From contig CALNXK010000180.1 in assembly GCA_942486035.1 (NCBI GenBank), forward strand, positions 508,501 to 572,500: a DNA stretch of 64,000 nucleotides, read 5' to 3'. Both the position numbers and the translations under genes were made by a program. Under the pieces are notes generated by a model. It was given only the letters and a program-made list of their open reading frames with translations. It did not search any database and had not been told where the DNA came from. Positions 24,181 to 36,361 of this stretch are shown piece after piece; within the stretch, counting starts at the first letter, position 1; every line of letters starts with the position of its first letter. The DNA comes from Porites lobata. Taxonomy: Eukaryota > Cnidaria > Anthozoa > Scleractinia > Poritidae.

Positions 24181-26047
24181 AGATTCTGATGTTTAAAAAT
24201 GAACATATTGGCTTAATTAAAGAGAAGGTTCTAAAACTGTTCGAATACAATCTCTCAGGTTGGGTGTTTACAGGACTGAGTTTAACACCTGGCTGACCTG
24301 GCTTAACACACGCCAGTTCTTTCCGGCTAAATTACCCATAGCTATAGAGAAGGTAGTGGGCCTGTTATCCTGAGAGAAACAGCTAGGCCAGTGGGTAGAA
24401 TGTTGATGCAATAATCACATCTGGAAGATCATGGTTGTCTTTCATTTCAACTACATGGAAACTATTATTACCTGAAACTGCAACAAGAACCCATGAGCCA
24501 CACCCTCGTTAAATTTGAGAACTGGGTTGATTTCTTTCTCTCAACCAGTCAGAATGGAGTAAGATTTCCAGCAATGACAAACAACAAAGTATCAAGAGAA
24601 CATAGCTTGATGCATTTCTAGGCAGTCCTTTAACTCATATTCAAGTTCAGAGTCCTCAGAATCTTAGTAGTGAAGAAAGTGATTTCAGTAGTGAAGAACT
24701 TTGGCCAATTTACACACCCTAGAATAAAGTCTAAAACTTTCTGGTCACAGATAGAGGCTCCAAATGGTTGGCTTTACTTTCACTGCTGGCAATGAGTGGT
24801 TGAGAACTTATTTCATTAGAGTAAAGTAGAAATTACCATTCTCGTAAAAAATGAATTCATTTTTTGAAACGAACAAAGCCAATGCCCAGTGAGTGATGTT
24901 TAGCAATTTTAAAGTGGAGAGGGCAGATGGCAGTTATGCAACACCAAGGTCTCTCAGGTCACTGCACAGCCATAATGTATGTAAAGGCCAGTTCACATGT
25001 GCAATTCAGTTGAAATTCTTGTTGCCCTTGAAACAGCAATGAAAATTGAGATTATTATCTGTTGGTAATTTTACTTTGATTCATCCCCATATTGCATGTT
25101 GTTGTTGGAAACTTGCAGCACAAAAATTAAAGTAACACTTGCAACTGATACCATTATCTAAAGGAACATTTCGAAAGAGATTAGGACGAGGAGACATTTG
25201 GTGGTGTTAATTTATCATTAGCATGGTGACCTCTACTCAGAGCGGGCGGGGGGAGGCAGGAGGGGTAGGTTGACAGGAAAAGAAAGGGCGGCAAGCGGAT
25301 CCCTACAACGTCAGGAAGCGGGAGAGAAATTCAAAAAGGCAAGCTTTCGTTATTAATTTGTTATTGCTTATCATCCAGTCAAAGAAATGAACCCAACAAC
25401 GTCCATTTAATGTTCTCCCAGGCCAGAAAAGTCAAAAAACGAAAATTCGTACTCAGGATAAAAAAACGGCACAGCATTACTTCCGGTGAAATTGGAAACC
25501 TTTCCAAGTCGCTTACATCATAGGTCATGAATGAGATGGCATCACACATGTACACGTGTGTTGACTGTGTCAGTGTCTCGTCTGTGGGGAGACAAAGGAA
25601 CAAAGGGGTACGGGAGGCGGTGGTTGTGACCACCCTGTCCCCCCCCTCCCTACTCAGCTCTGTGGAAAGTGACCTATTATTTTGAACATACCACGCCATC
25701 AAAAAGTCAGTGGTAATGGGGAAATTGAATGGAAATAGAACAATAACTGAAGAACTATGACATGATATTATCATCTTAGCCTGAATTTCCGAGGGAGAAA
25801 AAATGACTTGCAGTACTCGTCTGAAATTCAGGCTGTAATCTTTCTCTCCAAAGAATAGATTATTCCAAGAAAATAAAAAATAATCACTCAAAACAATCGA
25901 TTCAAAGCATATAGTAGATTATTAATCTTTTACTTTATTGAACTGTATCTGAAGATTTTTACTGTACAAATGTTACACCAAAAATACCAATAATGGCAAT
26001 AATGTAGTATTCTTTAGACAGTGGTCAAGATAAGCTGGATACATTAA

Positions 26048-26251
26048 CCCTTTAAATCCCAAAATCAACAAAAGTTCTCGAGACCGATCTCACTGTACAT
26101 TTCCTTAAGGAACTAGTTTAGAGAATTTGATAAAAGATCAAAGAATGTTACATGTGATGATCATTCTGTTATTTCTCATCACCTTTTCTCTTAATGATGT
26201 ATTGACATGTTAGGAGAAAACTGATATTGGTCACTCTTGGGACTTACAGGG
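26048..26251. mobile_element. 204-bp TTAA-type miniature element, copy B
   Basis: Begins ccctttaaatcccaaaatca and ends tcttgggacttacaggg, with perfect TTAA on both sides (26044-26047, 26252-26255). TTAA duplication is typical of piggyBac-class transposition. Related copies lie at 15186-15389, about 35860-36516 (split by a SINE) and about 48080-49043 (split by nested insertions). Confidence 0.85.
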
Positions 26252-27195
26252 TTAATAAGAATAATATCATGGGAAGCTCCTAGCTATTCAAAGGCCCCAA
26301 AATCATTAACAGCTGAAATACTGCTATTATATAATGTCTACTATTTTTTTTCTCTTTTCTGGTGTGTTCTCCTAAAGCTAGCACACCTTACTGTAGACCA
26401 GAGTTTGTCTAACTCGGGTATTTGTCCACGTTGCAACAAAAATGCAAATTACTCAGCTTGTTAAACAAAATATTATTGGTCTTAGTCTTTTCTAATATTA
26501 AAGAAACAGCATGAAAACCAACCTCTTAGTGATATCAATATTATAAAAAACTGTTGGCATTATAAGCTGCTAAGTCACTATAACACTGTAACAGTTATAA
26601 TTCGAGCAGGATTAGTACAAAAGCAATATTGATACACGAGGCAATAATCTTCAAACTTTGATCAGGTGGTCTTGCTTGCGGAATGCAAAAATCAACAGAA
26701 GTGAAGAATGAGATTTGCACTCAGTAAACGCTTTGAGAAATGAGCACATTTCTGTAGACACATTTATCATAATTATTGCGCAGGTTGGATATTCAAAAGG
26801 GTTACAACTCAAGCAAAAGTTCCTGAACAGCACTTTTCTAATATGCAGCCTAACATGATCTTAATTGGATGAAAAATAACACTATTTTTTCACCCTGAAA
26901 GCAGTAATCTCCATACAACAGCACTCGCCATACTTTTCTTCATATATATTTTCTTTTTACTGAAATGCTGACGAGAAAAACTGTTTAAAAATGGGGGGAT
27001 ACGGAATTTGCTGATCATTAATACTCTTCTTTAAATTCTGATCACTGTTCGGAGATTAAGGATCAAGCTCTATACAACTGTTTGAATACCATACTACTCA
27101 GCACTCTCGTCCATGAGCTGAGAAACATCTCAACTTGAAGACTCTCTTTTAACACTACATACTACAAGATCTCTCGCTGAATTCAGCCAGCAAGT

Positions 27196-30100
27196 TTAAC
27201 TCAGCGTAATACCAGCTGCTTGGAGATAATTTTGCAGGAATCCTAAGGCATCTTTATGGAGTTCTGTGTTGATTTTGGAATGAATCAGCTGTGTAATTAA
27301 AAATCAATAAAGACATTTAACATAATTTTATTTCAAGCACGTTTGACGGGGGCTTAATAGAGAGGGCTTAATTGATTAAATTAATTAATTAATTTACTAA
27401 AATTGGGCACCATACTGGTTTCTCAAACAACCAGAAGATGGTATCAATTCTCCAAAAAGAACTTGGACACAAAGTGAAAATGTTCAAGTGCATGAGGTCA
27501 CAGGTCTTGTCTTGCAACCACAGATCAAAACGAGTACAAACTTCCAGCAGATGAATAAACCATACCGGATCAGTTCATTTTTTATTAATTTGGTAGTGAA
27601 GAATGAGGAGGGAGGGGTAGGGGGGGCGGGCTTACGGTAGGTCTGGAACAATTTCCCTTGGTTTTACATGAAGAATGAAAATGTTACCTGCTTCCCCTTC
27701 CCCCCTCACTTTAAAAAGGCCACCTTAAATTTTTTTCAAAACAGCCGTTTCATGGAAATTATTCGACATTAGATTGTCATACAACCACAGTAATTTCTAA
27801 TGTGGTTGCCTCCTCGTCAAGATGGCTTTCAAAACTGTGACAAGGTCTTTTAATCGTTTGGGTCAATCCCATTATTTCTGATGATCAATATTATGAAATC
27901 TCAGCAAATGTATAAATAGGTATTATGCAAAAATCCAGACAATTTGGAAGCAAGGAAAAATAGCATATGACTCAACCTTGATTGCTTCTCTGCTCTCAGA
28001 CCTTCAAAATAAATATTTTTGCCTAGGAGGACTGTGTATGAGTCCATTTATCATGGGCCAGACAACACAAGACCTACCCAGTCAGGCTAAAACATTGAGT
28101 TTTGCAAAATTCTCAAGTTTGGTGTTAATTGGGCCAATAGTGAACAAGATAATTATATCTATTTAAAAACTTGAAAATTTAATACGAGATGTATGGATAG
28201 TTGGACACAATGTCGGGTTCAATTCTTGGTAAATTTTGGAGTATTAGAATGGCAACACCAAACTTGAGGATTTTCTAAATCTTGGTTTCCTCTTTCTGAC
28301 TTTGTGGGTCTCTTGTTAGTCATCCCATAATAACTGGACATGTGCCCAGCCTCCATGGGTTTGAAGTTAGGCAATGATTACGACAGTGGGTCTAACCTTC
28401 CCAGGCTCAGATGAGGACAGCTTCTGCAGTGACTGTGCAAGGTAGACTTTAGCATCAGCTATTGTCCCAGAAAATGGGTCTCTTTCTTTCTTGCCCGCAA
28501 ATGCCAACTGTGAGTAAGCTGTCTGATATCCTGGTTTAGAACACAACAATAAGAAAACACAAATAAAACTGATTTGAGAAAAAAAAAACATCCATGTGAC
28601 AGCCTTTCCAACGTACAGTTTGCCTGCGTCGCAGACACTCTAAACCTTATGTATGGTTTTGATGAGTGCGTGGGCCGGCTGCAACGCAGGCTATGTACAG
28701 TTTGAGTGTATGATAGTCAACTGGTGATGGTCTTCAACTGAGTTATTGTAAGAAAATGTACCTGGTGTATCTTCTATTTCTATGAAGTGCTCATCATCTG
28801 GAATGGAGTCATCTTCTGGCAACTCAAATAACCCAATCAATGCTTGTAACAAAGGTGTCCTAGAGGTAAAAGTACATGGTTATCTAAAAACTAGCTATGA
28901 TTAAAAAAAAATTCAGTAATGATATGGCATTGATTAATGTTAAAAAAATAGCTTATTTTGAAAAAACTGCAAACATGCAGTGTGGGTTCATTAAAAACAA
29001 AAGTGTGTATTGTCGGCTCGCCATTGCCCATTGGAATTTTTTATTTTTTGCTTTCATCTGCAAAAAAACAATTATTAAAGATTCCAACAGCAAAAGTGAG
29101 GGCTACTCATCCTTATGCTGAAAAAAATCCACCCTCAAAAAACCTACAGATTTGACAAACAAGTTGCTTATGTTATTGCACAAAACTAATGAACATTTTG
29201 GTGATCATGATACCGAATTTGAGGAGGCTACGCTGTGCTCTACAAAAATTTTTGAAGGGAGCCCAGTGCTCCTGTGAAATCCAGTGTGCCTGGCATATGA
29301 CTTCCGCTATGAGAAAACTTAGATTTTCAAGTTGTCCAGGAGCAAAAGTAAGGCACCAAGGGCCACAAGACATTGCTAGAGCACAGCCTTGGGTGGGTGA
29401 TGTTTAAGACTAGCAGGGGAGGGGAATGCACTCACCAAAGATCATGATAAGTCTTCAGAAACTCAGGGCTCTCAGTGAGTAACTTGATCATGCCTACAGC
29501 ACAAATCCTTCTCTCTGTAGTTCCAGACACCTAACAAGTAACATAAAAGAATATATAATTATTTACATCTATACAGTGGAACTTTGATTTAACAAAGGGC
29601 TAAGGGACTGTCAAAATATGTTCGCTACAACGAGGTTTTGTTATGTTATGGAGGTGCTTTTCCATATACATTACCATTACTGGGGTGAAGAAAATCACGT
29701 TTTATACCGAGGACTTTGTTATATAGAGGTTTATAATATCAAGGTTCCAGTGCTGTATCAGACTGTATTCTCTCTGCTGAAAGAATAAAGTTCTGCCATT
29801 GCTATTAAAACTAAATTTCATTGAAACAGTCAATCGGCAAGATTTTGCATAAAATCATTCAACGTATGCAACATTAAAATGGTTCATGGGAAGACGCCCT
29901 AAGTTACTTTATTGTTTAATCTAACGTTTATAGCTTTGCAACCAAGCCTAAGACTTTTTCTAGCAGTTTACAATTATCAGAAATCACTTAAAGCTTTTTT
30001 CAGGTACCTTTTGAATCATTTCTATAATTACTTTTATTTACATTGCTTACACTTTGGGAAGCATTGCTTACCTTCTGTACATCAGGGAATAAAATCTTTT

Positions 30101-33100
30101 CCAAGAAATTTCCAAAAAGTCTGCAGATGTAAAAAACATTACAAAAACAACGACAAACAAACAAAATGAAGGCCTGTCTCAAAAATAATATTCACTGACG
30201 AGTGTAATGCAGCAAGGATTTGAGGTGAAGCTGACAATAACTTAATTATTGCAAAAAATTAATGTAAGCTTGTAATTTCTAAATTTTAAAAATATCAAGG
30301 ATGGAGCACAGAACAAATAAGTCAATTAGGGAAGAATTCAAAGTGGAAAATCAATGGTTAAAGGACTTTATAAAGAAACAAGAGGCAAAGCTGAAGTATT
30401 TTGGCTATTTGAAAAGAAACAAGGGCTCGGGAAAGATCATCTGGGAGGGAAAGATAGGTGGGAAAAGAGGAAGAGGAAGACCAAGAAGGCAGTGGGAAAG
30501 GGACACACAGGATGTTTTCAACAATAGTTGTCCCTAACAGAGGTTGGAAGATTGGCAATTAACAGAAACTGTTTCTACTATTAATACAACATCCTATGGG
30601 GATAAGCAGTTACAGTAGTAGTGTCATTTCTGTACACGTCAGTACAAAGTGTCCACAATATCTGTTGCTGACTTTACTTGTTAAAGACAAAATAAAATTA
30701 ATCACAGATTCACAACAAACAAATAATGTTCCCCAAGCATGATATGCCAAGCTAACAAGTTTTCAAAAACCCTGATTGCAATTGTCCATAATTGTCTTCT
30801 AATGTTATTGCTAAGTAATTTGACTCAGTTCCTTTAATGTTTTAAGCTTTTTAGAGGCCAGCTGACACTCTATGAATTTGGCTATTGTATAGCACAGTTC
30901 CTCAGACTGTTAGAAAGTGACAAAAATATAGCCTGGGAAAACAGCTGACATTTTGCGACATCAACAACAGTTGCCCTGTGAAATGACATTTGAGGAATGA
31001 GCGTAGTGTCACTACCCTGATCTGGATAGTGCTTCTGGTTGGTTGAAAATTTGCTTCAATTTCTACGCTCATTCCTGAGACTTCATTTCACAGGGCAGCC
31101 GTTGGGAGCTGAAAAATGTTGGCTGTTATCTCAGGCTAAGAATATTGATGATGAAGAAGTCGTATCTTACCCTGGTTGAATTGAGTCAACAGTCAGCATC
31201 AGAGCAGTTCCTCCATTCCTCGCAGAATAGAGACAGAAGAACACCAGTAGACCTAGCAGAGAAAACAAAAATGGCAAAGAGCAGCCAGTGATTTTACCTG
31301 ACTCTTTACTGTAAACAACTCTTATTATTAATTCATCATAACCAGTTACTGATGACCAAATTTGGAGGAATTTTGACTTTAACGAGGAAATGACGTCAAA
31401 AATGCAGCGTTTTCACAGGTTAAGGCACCGTTAACCGAGAAGACCTCAGGGGACGAGGTTGAGTTGTTTTGGTTGTGAACTTAACAAAATGGCGGCCATT
31501 TCACTCGTTTCAAGAGTAAGAACTGGGCGAAAAAATAGCTAAAAACACGGCAAGAACAGCAAGAAGACAACTCGAAGGGCGACATCTGCTATTTGGAGAA
31601 TATTTGCGGAGCTGGACAAACCTAAATGTGCACTATCGAAGATGAACTTAACATCGATGGATCGATGGAGGTAAGCATGTTTTAGCCATGTTTTTAAACT
31701 AGGAATTATTTTGAATGAATAATAAAACAATTATTGAATTCGGCTTTCGTATCATATGAAGAATTATGGAGATCTCGGAGGGTGTTATCCGCCTCGGCCT
31801 ACGGCCTCGACGGATAACATCCTCCTCGATCTCCATAATTCTTCATAAGATACTAAGCCTCATTCATTAACTGTTAAATATACACATCAAATAATGCAAA
31901 TAGACTGCAAACAAACAATAATCAAGTGCAATAAATTAATTTTCAAATAATAACAAAACATTTTTTTAAAGTTATGTGCCTTAATTCACCTAGATCTCTA
32001 CACTTCTACACCTCTATAAGGCCAACACCTGTATAAAATGGAAACTTGGAGATACCTCTGCAGCTTGAACCAGGCATCTCTAAAACCTGGTTACTAGACA
32101 ATCTGTAATGGTGTGCCGTGGCCTGTGACATAATCGGAAGCTGCCTTTGTCAGATAATATTTAGATGATTTCAGACACCACCTACAAAATGCTCCTGTTT
32201 ACTTTAGTGCTGCTATCAAACATGCCATGTTCTTGACTCAATTTCGATGCAAAAATAGTGCAAGCAGATGTCTATGAGATGCTGCAGCCTTGTCAAAAAC
32301 TGTATTGCAGAACATACAGACACTAGGCTTAGGATAAAATGGACACTCAGCCCTAGTCCCAGTAGTGTCTCTCTAAAAGGAAGTAAACACTTTCACTGAA
32401 AAGAAGGTGTAAAGAAGGACCAATGGGTGTCCACTTGTTGTCTTTTCCCTGCCCTTTAGCTACAAGTAAGTGCCCATGAGTGAATGGAAAAAAGATTGTT
32501 GAATACAACTTTTTTTCAAATGTTTGCCCATTGAATACAATTACCATTAGACAATATTCAACAATAGATTAGTGGCATATTTCTTACCTTTGATAAATTT
32601 TGTAGTTTTTGAATTCTGTAACCGTTGAAACAGCAACATAAATACAGACTTGATATGTTCTTTTAATGATGACCTGCCAATTAACAAAGTAAAGGAACAA
32701 CAGTTAATGCACTATAACTTTGGTCATTTTGGGAGAGTAATGGTACATCCAGTGGGTAGGTTACACACTGTACCTTTCCAGTTAATGTTCATAATAGTCA
32801 CAAAACCTATCAGTTGGCTGTTGACGAAATGAAACTGCCACTAGCCCCTAGTTGTCTTAAAAATTTTGGAAGGAGAACAACTCTTCAAAATCATACCAAG
32901 TTGGTTTTCAGCATAAAAGAAGAAGAGCCTTGACACTGCCAAAATCTGAAACTTTTTTTTAGTAATTTTCCAATGGTATACAGTTTATATATCCCATTGT
33001 TTACTCACGGTTCAAAGTGTTCCACCATACTGCCTAAAAGGTAAAATCCTTCATGATCGTTACTCTTGGAGGCAATGAGCTTTTGAAAAACTCCTAACAG

Positions 33101-36100
33101 TCCCATCTGTTTTTGGGAAAAGAAATGTATGATTTATTATGAGTATGATGTCATTAATTCCCCCTTGTCACCCTACACATGTACAAAATAATGTCAAGAG
33201 ACACTGAAAGATATGGTCCCAGCCTGAAGGTGTTTGGAGGATTGATGCATGAAAGAAGTGTACTTGAGTCAAACTGCCTGCCTGTCTGTAATTCTTTTGA
33301 AACTTAAGACATCTCTAATGGCTTTAAGGAACAGTGTTCCTTCCAAGCCACAGTCTTGGTATACTTTGGTCTTGCCAAGACCCTGCACTGCTGCACCACA
33401 CTCTCTGCAAATAGGCAAGGCTATGTTCATCTTCTCAACTAACCCTAACCCTAAATATTTTAAATGTAGCTGAAAAGCTAAAAATAAATTCTAGGATCTT
33501 TGTGCAGAAACTAACAGATTTCTTTGTCTCCCAAGGGCAAAAGAAAGTCTTCAGGGCCCACTGGAACTGATGGAGCATATCCCTATTAGCCATGCACTCC
33601 TGCTTATTAAGTTTGTAAGTTGAACCATTTGAATTATACAACTCAAAAATCCCACAACACCTTTGTTCAAGGAGTTACTGTAAGCCCCCATTTAAACGGC
33701 CCCTGTGAAAGCATAATTGCAGCAAAACAAACTAAATCCCTGGTCTAGAGAGTAGATGTAGAAAGGTAGGGACCAAGCATTAAACCCATGCAAAATGAGA
33801 CAGTGTGACATGTCTGCCAAGTAGCTAAGTAGCGCAAAAATCATGATGTTGTCCTAGAAGTTCACTGTTTTACTTTTATTTTTTAGTTTTGGAAGCAGGC
33901 ATTACCTCTTTTTTAGTCTCAATGATGACTTTGCTGGCTTTTTCAATATAAGCTTGAAGCAATCGCACCAAAGGAGGAATGTTGCCTAGATTAAGGTGTA
34001 ACAAAAACATTAATGCCAAAATAGGCTAATCTGTAATTAACCACAGCAAATCAGTTCCAAAAAGACAAGCAACAATTCAAATTGTACCATTTCTTTCCCA
34101 AAGGACAGGACTCAACAGTAGAGGAAACAACTCCATGTAGGGAGCTGGAATTTCATTTTGTCGTATCTCCAGAAGCAGTGATAAAACTTGGAAAACATAT
34201 GGCAAAAACTCTGTAATTGAAAGATAAGATTGAATTCACATTAGCCAATCTACTTGACTCAACATCTGATAGTAACCAGTGGCACAGACAAATGCATGGC
34301 TATCACTGAGAATTCAAGTTGCTGGGTATTTAAAATAGTAGGCGGGGAATTGAACAGTAGCTGAGAAGCTCTTTTGCTAATCAATCCTTGGTATTTTCAC
34401 GAACAATTTTATTTACTCTAGTAATAGCAAACTATATGGCAAAAACGTTGATATTGAACAAATTTTGCCAGTCCCTTGGCCCTTTGTTATATTGAGGTTC
34501 CTCTGTAGCAGCCAGAAAAAATCCCTGCAGGGCAGTTGTTCGAAGGCCGATTACCACTTAACCTGGGGTTAAATTTAACCCTGGTTTGTGCTCAAAAGCA
34601 TTTCTTGGATAATTTGCTCTGTCATTTCTAGAGCTTCCAATCAACAACCTGTAGACAAAAAGAATTAAAACTGAAATGCTTTTTGAGCTTTCAAATCTGA
34701 ATTCAAATCTCGCAAAAATGGAAGATTAGAGTTTCACTTTCTATTACGTCTGGGATGTTTTTCTACATTAACTTAAGAATAAAGAGGGTGCGCTCATTCA
34801 CGGCTGGACAATGTTATTGCAAGGTTATTATTATTGTTATAATTTCTAACTTTTGAATCTGTAATGATTAACCCTTGCCTAGTTCCTAGGTCTCATTATT
34901 CCACGGGGGCTACGTGTTTAAGGTCACGTGATCCCCAATGGGCTTGAAGCTGAACAAAGGGCAATATTGCTTTGTTAAAAACAAAAATAGAAGCACAGGC
35001 CTTGAAAAATAAGAGGTGGAGTGATTCTGGAAAAGGTAAATGCCAGTAATGACAGATACTTCACACACCTGTCACATCATTGGACAGAATCTCCTGAATG
35101 ACTGGGAATAACATGTTTTCAAATCCCACCACTAAGGACGCATTTTCTTTGCATATCACTCTGCATAATAATGAACAGAACCAGAACAAAACACAACAAA
35201 TTAAATCATGACTAATTAAATCAAGATGGTTCTATAGGATTATCATTCAACAACATAATGAGCCTGCTAGAGCAGTTTAAACCCTTTAAATCTTAATATC
35301 AAAATTCAGATTCTCATTTGTTATCCCCACACTTTTCCTGTAGAGGTAGTGGGGAGAATTTTCCTGTTCAAGGTGGTCCTATAGGATTAACAACAACATC
35401 ATGAGCCTGCTAAAGCAGTTTTAAACCTTTATTATATCCATTTTGAAATCACTGGTGATCCCTGTAATCTGATTGGCCCTCAGCAGTGTGGTTTATTCAC
35501 AAATCACACAATTTTCTCTTCCAAATCACATCTGTTTTAAATCACGTCATTCATGTTCTAAATCACATCATTTGTTTTAAATTGCATCAATTGTGCTCTA
35601 TATTGCATCTGTTTCAAATACACAATGAGATGTAAGAGCCTTTTTGTTTCCGCTAATAATTTTTAGCAAACCGCCTACTTGATCAATAAAACATTGTTAT
35701 CGACTGAATTCTGAGTTTTCAAAATGGCTTTAATAAAGTGGTAATTGAACTTTGTGTCGTGCAATTTTGGTCTCAAATCATACTTGTGATTTCAAATTGA
35801 ACTCACACTGTGTACTCGTCTGATTTTGTAATCACACTCAGTTCAATTATTATTTAAAACCCTAACATCAAAATTCACATTCTCATTTGTTGCCCCGATC
35901 ATTTCCTGTAGAAGAAGTGCGGAGAATCTGTTGAAGTATCAGTTAGATTCATCTTGTGTACTCATGTCCCTTATTCTTATCACCAATGTGTTTTGTAAAG
36001 TGTAATTGTAAATTGTAAATATCTTATTATCCACTCCCCTCAGGGCTTTTCAGGGATAATTTACAACACTGGTTGGGGGACTTTGCCAGACTGCTTAAGG

Positions 36101-36328
36101 TGCAGTTTTACAAGTAGTGAAGGAATGAGTAATGATGCCCCCATACATGAGTGTGAAAGTGAGATAGGCCACTACACCGGGCACTACGTGCCCTACTCTT
36201 CTGAAAAGAGTGTGTGGGTTCTTTAATGTCCCACAGATTTAATACATGTGCAAGGGCTTGTGAGACGGGGCCTACGGTTTATCGTCCTTATCCGAGAAGA
36301 CTAGAAAGTCTAGCCGTTTGCAGATATT

Positions 36329-36361
<33 letters not shown>

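Larger units (their letters stand above)
18494..27195. other. gene-poor interval between CCDC25 and CSE1L
   Basis: Convergent 3' flanks of CCDC25 and CSE1L. It holds a 372-bp inverted-repeat element next to CCDC25, G-rich sequence with ggggcttata phrases (19975-20270), a fold-back at 20619, a SAP-domain frame, a (TA)n tract, SINE-tail sequence near 24030, and a TTAA element at 26048. No further exon chain could be assembled. A 170-residue minus-strand frame at 25379-25891 has no recognised motif. Confidence 0.5.

Noticed and set aside
25379..25891. 170-residue minus-strand frame
   Set aside because: Longest unexplained frame, but no motif, no splice context and low-complexity composition; likely chance or repeat-derived.
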